From: CALEUX01 sp037439945
Lineage (GTDB): Bacteria > Bacteroidota > Bacteroidia > Bacteroidales > Marinilabiliaceae
Assembly (NCBI GenBank): GCA_037439945.1
Contig: JBBIVA010000017.1
Location: 1-37,676, forward strand
Direction: 5' to 3'
Length of the DNA: 37,676 nucleotides
Positions 35,886 through 37,676 of this stretch are shown piece by piece (positions within the stretch are counted from its first letter, which is position 1; each line of letters opens with the position of its first letter). A model generated the notes under the pieces. It had not been told where the DNA came from. It searched no databases and was given only the letters and a program-made list of their open reading frames with translations. The translations under genes were made by a program, and so were the position numbers.

Positions 35886-36215
35886 TATAATATGACCTTT
35901 TTCAATTTTTAAGCAAAAACTTAAAACCAAATTAAATCAGCTTCATGTTTATCAGCAAATAACACTTATAATCATTTATCCGCCTGATCTTTCGGATCAA
36001 GGTGGTTAATAAATCCATCACAAAACTCAAGTAAAGAAATCGCAGATTGTTCAATTTGTTGAGTGTACTTTTTCATTGGATCATCATCTTCCAACTCAGT
36101 TTTAAGTAATTCCGCAAATCCAATAATCGAATTAAGCGGGGTCCTCACTCCATGTGAAAAACTATCAACTAATTCCCTGCTATAGAATAATTCATATACC
36201 TATTCACCACTATTC
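35886..36215. other. Intergenic region with decayed sensor gene
   Basis: This 330-bp stretch between convergent genes holds the histidine kinase remnant and, near 35906-35926, a weak TTTTAAG/CTTAAAA inverted repeat that could help end the dehydrogenase operon. No intact gene is visible. Confidence 0.5.
35972..36199 (-). pseudogene. Histidine kinase phosphoacceptor-domain remnant
   Basis: The minus strand is open for about 75 codons ending at TGA (complement of 35972-35974). It encodes a clear HisKA H-box, FSHGVRTPLNSIIGFAELL, followed by a plausible second helix (MKKYTQQIEQSAISLLEF). No ATG precedes it in frame, a stop lies just upstream, and no sensor or ATPase domain is present. The usual E after the phospho-accepting histidine is G. 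It is therefore a fragment of a two-component sensor kinase, not a functional gene. Confidence 0.75.
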
Positions 36216-37325
36216 CTATACTTTAATAAATATCTTGTTTTTAAGCATAACGTAACCAATTAACCAGAAAAAGAAAATATGGGCAAGGGCATATAGCAGC
36301 GATCCATTCATATTACCCGCAAGTGGCACAAAAATATTGTGGTAAAGCCAGTAACTTCCCGTAATAACATTGCCATTTGAGTCGCTAAAAATTATAAGTT
36401 TAAATAGAGCATTAGCCCAAATTCCTGATAAGGCAAAAATAAACAACGGGTTCATGCCAAAAACTACAAAAAATGAAGTCCATTTTTTGTAACCTTTTAT
36501 ATCTATAATAAAAATTAACAAGGCAAAAAATATGGCTGCCAAACCAGCAGTATACAACACATATGAACTGGTCCACAATGGTTTATTTATAGGGAAAATA
36601 TAACCCCATAAGAATCCAATAACAGTAGCTATACTCCCGAAAACAAGTAATTTTATTGGTACTTTGTTTTTATCTGATTCCTTTATCAATATACCTGCAA
36701 AATACCCAATTATTACAGTTACAACAGCGGGTAAAGAACTTAATAAACCTTCAGGGTCAAAGGGAATTCCAAATCCGTTGTATAAATGATTTTCACCTAA
36801 CAGGGCCTTATCGAAGGGGATTATTACATTTCCTTCGAGACTGAAGGGATCATTACCCCCAAAAAAGTAAAGAATACCCCAGTATCCAAATAAAACAGCC
36901 ACACTTATTAAAATAATTGTTTTACGTGAAAACGCCAGAACAATTAGTGCTGCAATGCCATATGCAATTGCAATCCGCTGTAAAACCCCCATAATTCGAA
37001 GGGTTGAATAATCGGTGATCCATTGAGGAAAAGAATTTAGAAAAAGCCCGATAATAAAAATCAGGGCAGTACGCTTTCCTACATGCCAGAGAGTTTCCTT
37101 ATTAAGAGAATTCTGATTCTTTGAGAATGAGAAAAACATTGAAACTCCTACCACAAAAAGAAAAAACGGAAAAACCAGGTCGGTAGGCGTACAGCCGTGC
37201 CATTCGGCATGCCTTAACGGGGCGTAAACATACTTCCAGCTTCCGGGTGTGTTTACTATTATCATTAAGGCGATTGTCATTCCCCTTAAAACATCAAGTG
37301 CAAGATACCTTTCAACTTTTTTCAT
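36216..37325 (-). CDS. NagX-like membrane acetyltransferase (DUF5009 / HGSNAT-like)
   Basis: A 369-residue polytopic membrane protein with about ten hydrophobic segments. The N-terminal LALDVLRGMTIALMIIVNTP and the loop PLRHAEWHGCTPTDLVFPFFLFVVG match the family related to heparan-alpha-glucosaminide N-acetyltransferase, which moves acetyl groups across a membrane onto terminal glucosamine. The histidines in the RHAEWHG loop are candidate catalytic residues. Relatives named NagX occur in GlcNAc-use operons. Acetylating de-N-acetylated peptidoglycan sugars in the periplasm would fit this locus but is inferred. It is convergent with the dehydrogenase gene and separated from it by a histidine-kinase remnant. 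The start at 37325 gives MKKVERYLALDVLRG, as is usual for the family. Confidence 0.85.
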   Translation of the reverse strand: MKKVERYLALDVLRGMTIALMIIVNTPGSWKYVYAPLRHAEWHGCTPTDLVFPFFLFVVGVSMFFSFSKNQNSLNKETLWHVGKRTALIFIIGLFLNSFPQWITDYSTLRIMGVLQRIAIAYGIAALIVLAFSRKTIILISVAVLFGYWGILYFFGGNDPFSLEGNVIIPFDKALLGENHLYNGFGIPFDPEGLLSSLPAVVTVIIGYFAGILIKESDKNKVPIKLLVFGSIATVIGFLWGYIFPINKPLWTSSYVLYTAGLAAIFFALLIFIIDIKGYKKWTSFFVVFGMNPLFIFALSGIWANALFKLIIFSDSNGNVITGSYWLYHNIFVPLAGNMNGSLLYALAHIFFFWLIGYVMLKNKIFIKV

Positions 37326-37676
37326 CAGTAAATAATTTTTTGATTATTGTCGAATAGCTTGTCCCGTTATTACGGGAGAACTTGCCCCGAACAATCGGGG
37401 CTCGTTTCATCATAAAATAATTTTAAAATTAATTTTGAATAGTTAACCCCTGATATTAGGGGAAACCCGTCCCTAAAAACCGGGACTATTTTCATAGGAA
37501 TAATAATATTACTCACAATTTTTTAATTTAACCAACCAATATATTTTTTACTACTATCCGATAAAAAGTTGTTTTGTCCCTAACGGGACAAAATTTCAAT
37601 TCTCAATTAAGTGTTTTACCTATGTTTAGTCCCTAACGGTACTGTGCCGTCAGGTACAGAATATCGGTAAAGATGA
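37326..37676. repeat. Cluster of GC-rich palindromic repeats at right edge
   Basis: No ORF is seen here. Successive hairpins are TCCCGTTATTACGGGA (37362-37377), CCCCGA/TCGGGG (37385-37400), CCCCTGATATTAGGGG (37447-37462), GTCCC/GGGAC (37469-37486), TTTTGTCCC/GGGACAAAA (37572-37593) and a further related GTCCCTAACGG (37629-37639). The first two copy the layout at 14213-14275. They look like members of one or two dispersed extragenic palindrome families. The block continues past the window edge. Confidence 0.6.

Noticed and set aside
37572..37676. End of an insertion sequence
   Set aside because: Only palindromes are visible; no transposase, terminal inverted repeat pair or target duplication can be seen before the window ends.

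Overview
This window comes from an AT-rich Bacteroidota chromosome, probably a Bacteroidales or Marinilabiliales relative. The evidence is a SusC/SusD outer-membrane pair, Bacteroidota-type promoters (-33 TTTG and -7 TAnnTTTG about 20 bp apart), Bacteroidota lipoprotein signals, and families typical of the phylum (DUF4922, DUF5009/NagX, BadF-type sugar kinase, NamZ/DUF1343, GH3-beta-lactamase fusions). The exact genus cannot be read from the sequence. No rRNA, tRNA, CRISPR array or insertion sequence was seen.

Left edge (1-2516): a thioredoxin-like protein and thioredoxin reductase on the minus strand, divergent from a Crp/Fnr-type regulator. This looks like a separate redox module. From 2608 to about 35885, and probably to 37325, nearly everything fits one purpose: recognising, importing and completely catabolising peptidoglycan (murein). 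In order: a FadR-type GntR regulator; murQ and a BadF-type MurNAc/GlcNAc kinase (minus strand); a divergent operon of secreted amidase, tandem glycosyltransferase, GalT-like DUF4922 nucleotidyltransferase, SpoIID-like glycan-cleaving protein and AmpG-like permease; two convergent NamZ exo-muramidases; an exported L-Ala-D/L-Glu epimerase; an operon of NlpC/P60 endopeptidase lipoprotein, SusC, SusD and a surface lipoprotein, closed by a strong terminator; then a run of metallophosphoesterase-PQQ propeller fusion, a decayed third NamZ, a beta-lactamase-like protein with a GH3 remnant, a GH20 hexosaminidase and an FAD/Fe-S D-lactate-type dehydrogenase. A NagX-like membrane acetyltransferase and a histidine-kinase fragment follow on the minus strand.

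Proposed working order: the amidase removes stem peptides; GH20 and the NamZ enzymes take GlcNAc and MurNAc from the glycan ends; the NlpC/P60 enzyme and epimerase process L-Ala-D-Glu; SusC/D and the AmpG-like permease import products; the kinase and MurQ turn MurNAc into GlcNAc-6-P and D-lactate; the terminal FAD/Fe-S enzyme would oxidise that D-lactate. A shared DNA motif ending in GTATTACA (full palindrome TGTAATAyrTATTACA) recurs in the intergenic regions before these transcription units and is a good candidate operator for the local GntR regulator. The least explained parts are the apparently cytoplasmic glycosyltransferase/DUF4922/SpoIID trio, the permease with a periplasmic insertion of about 190 residues, and the phosphoesterase-propeller fusion.
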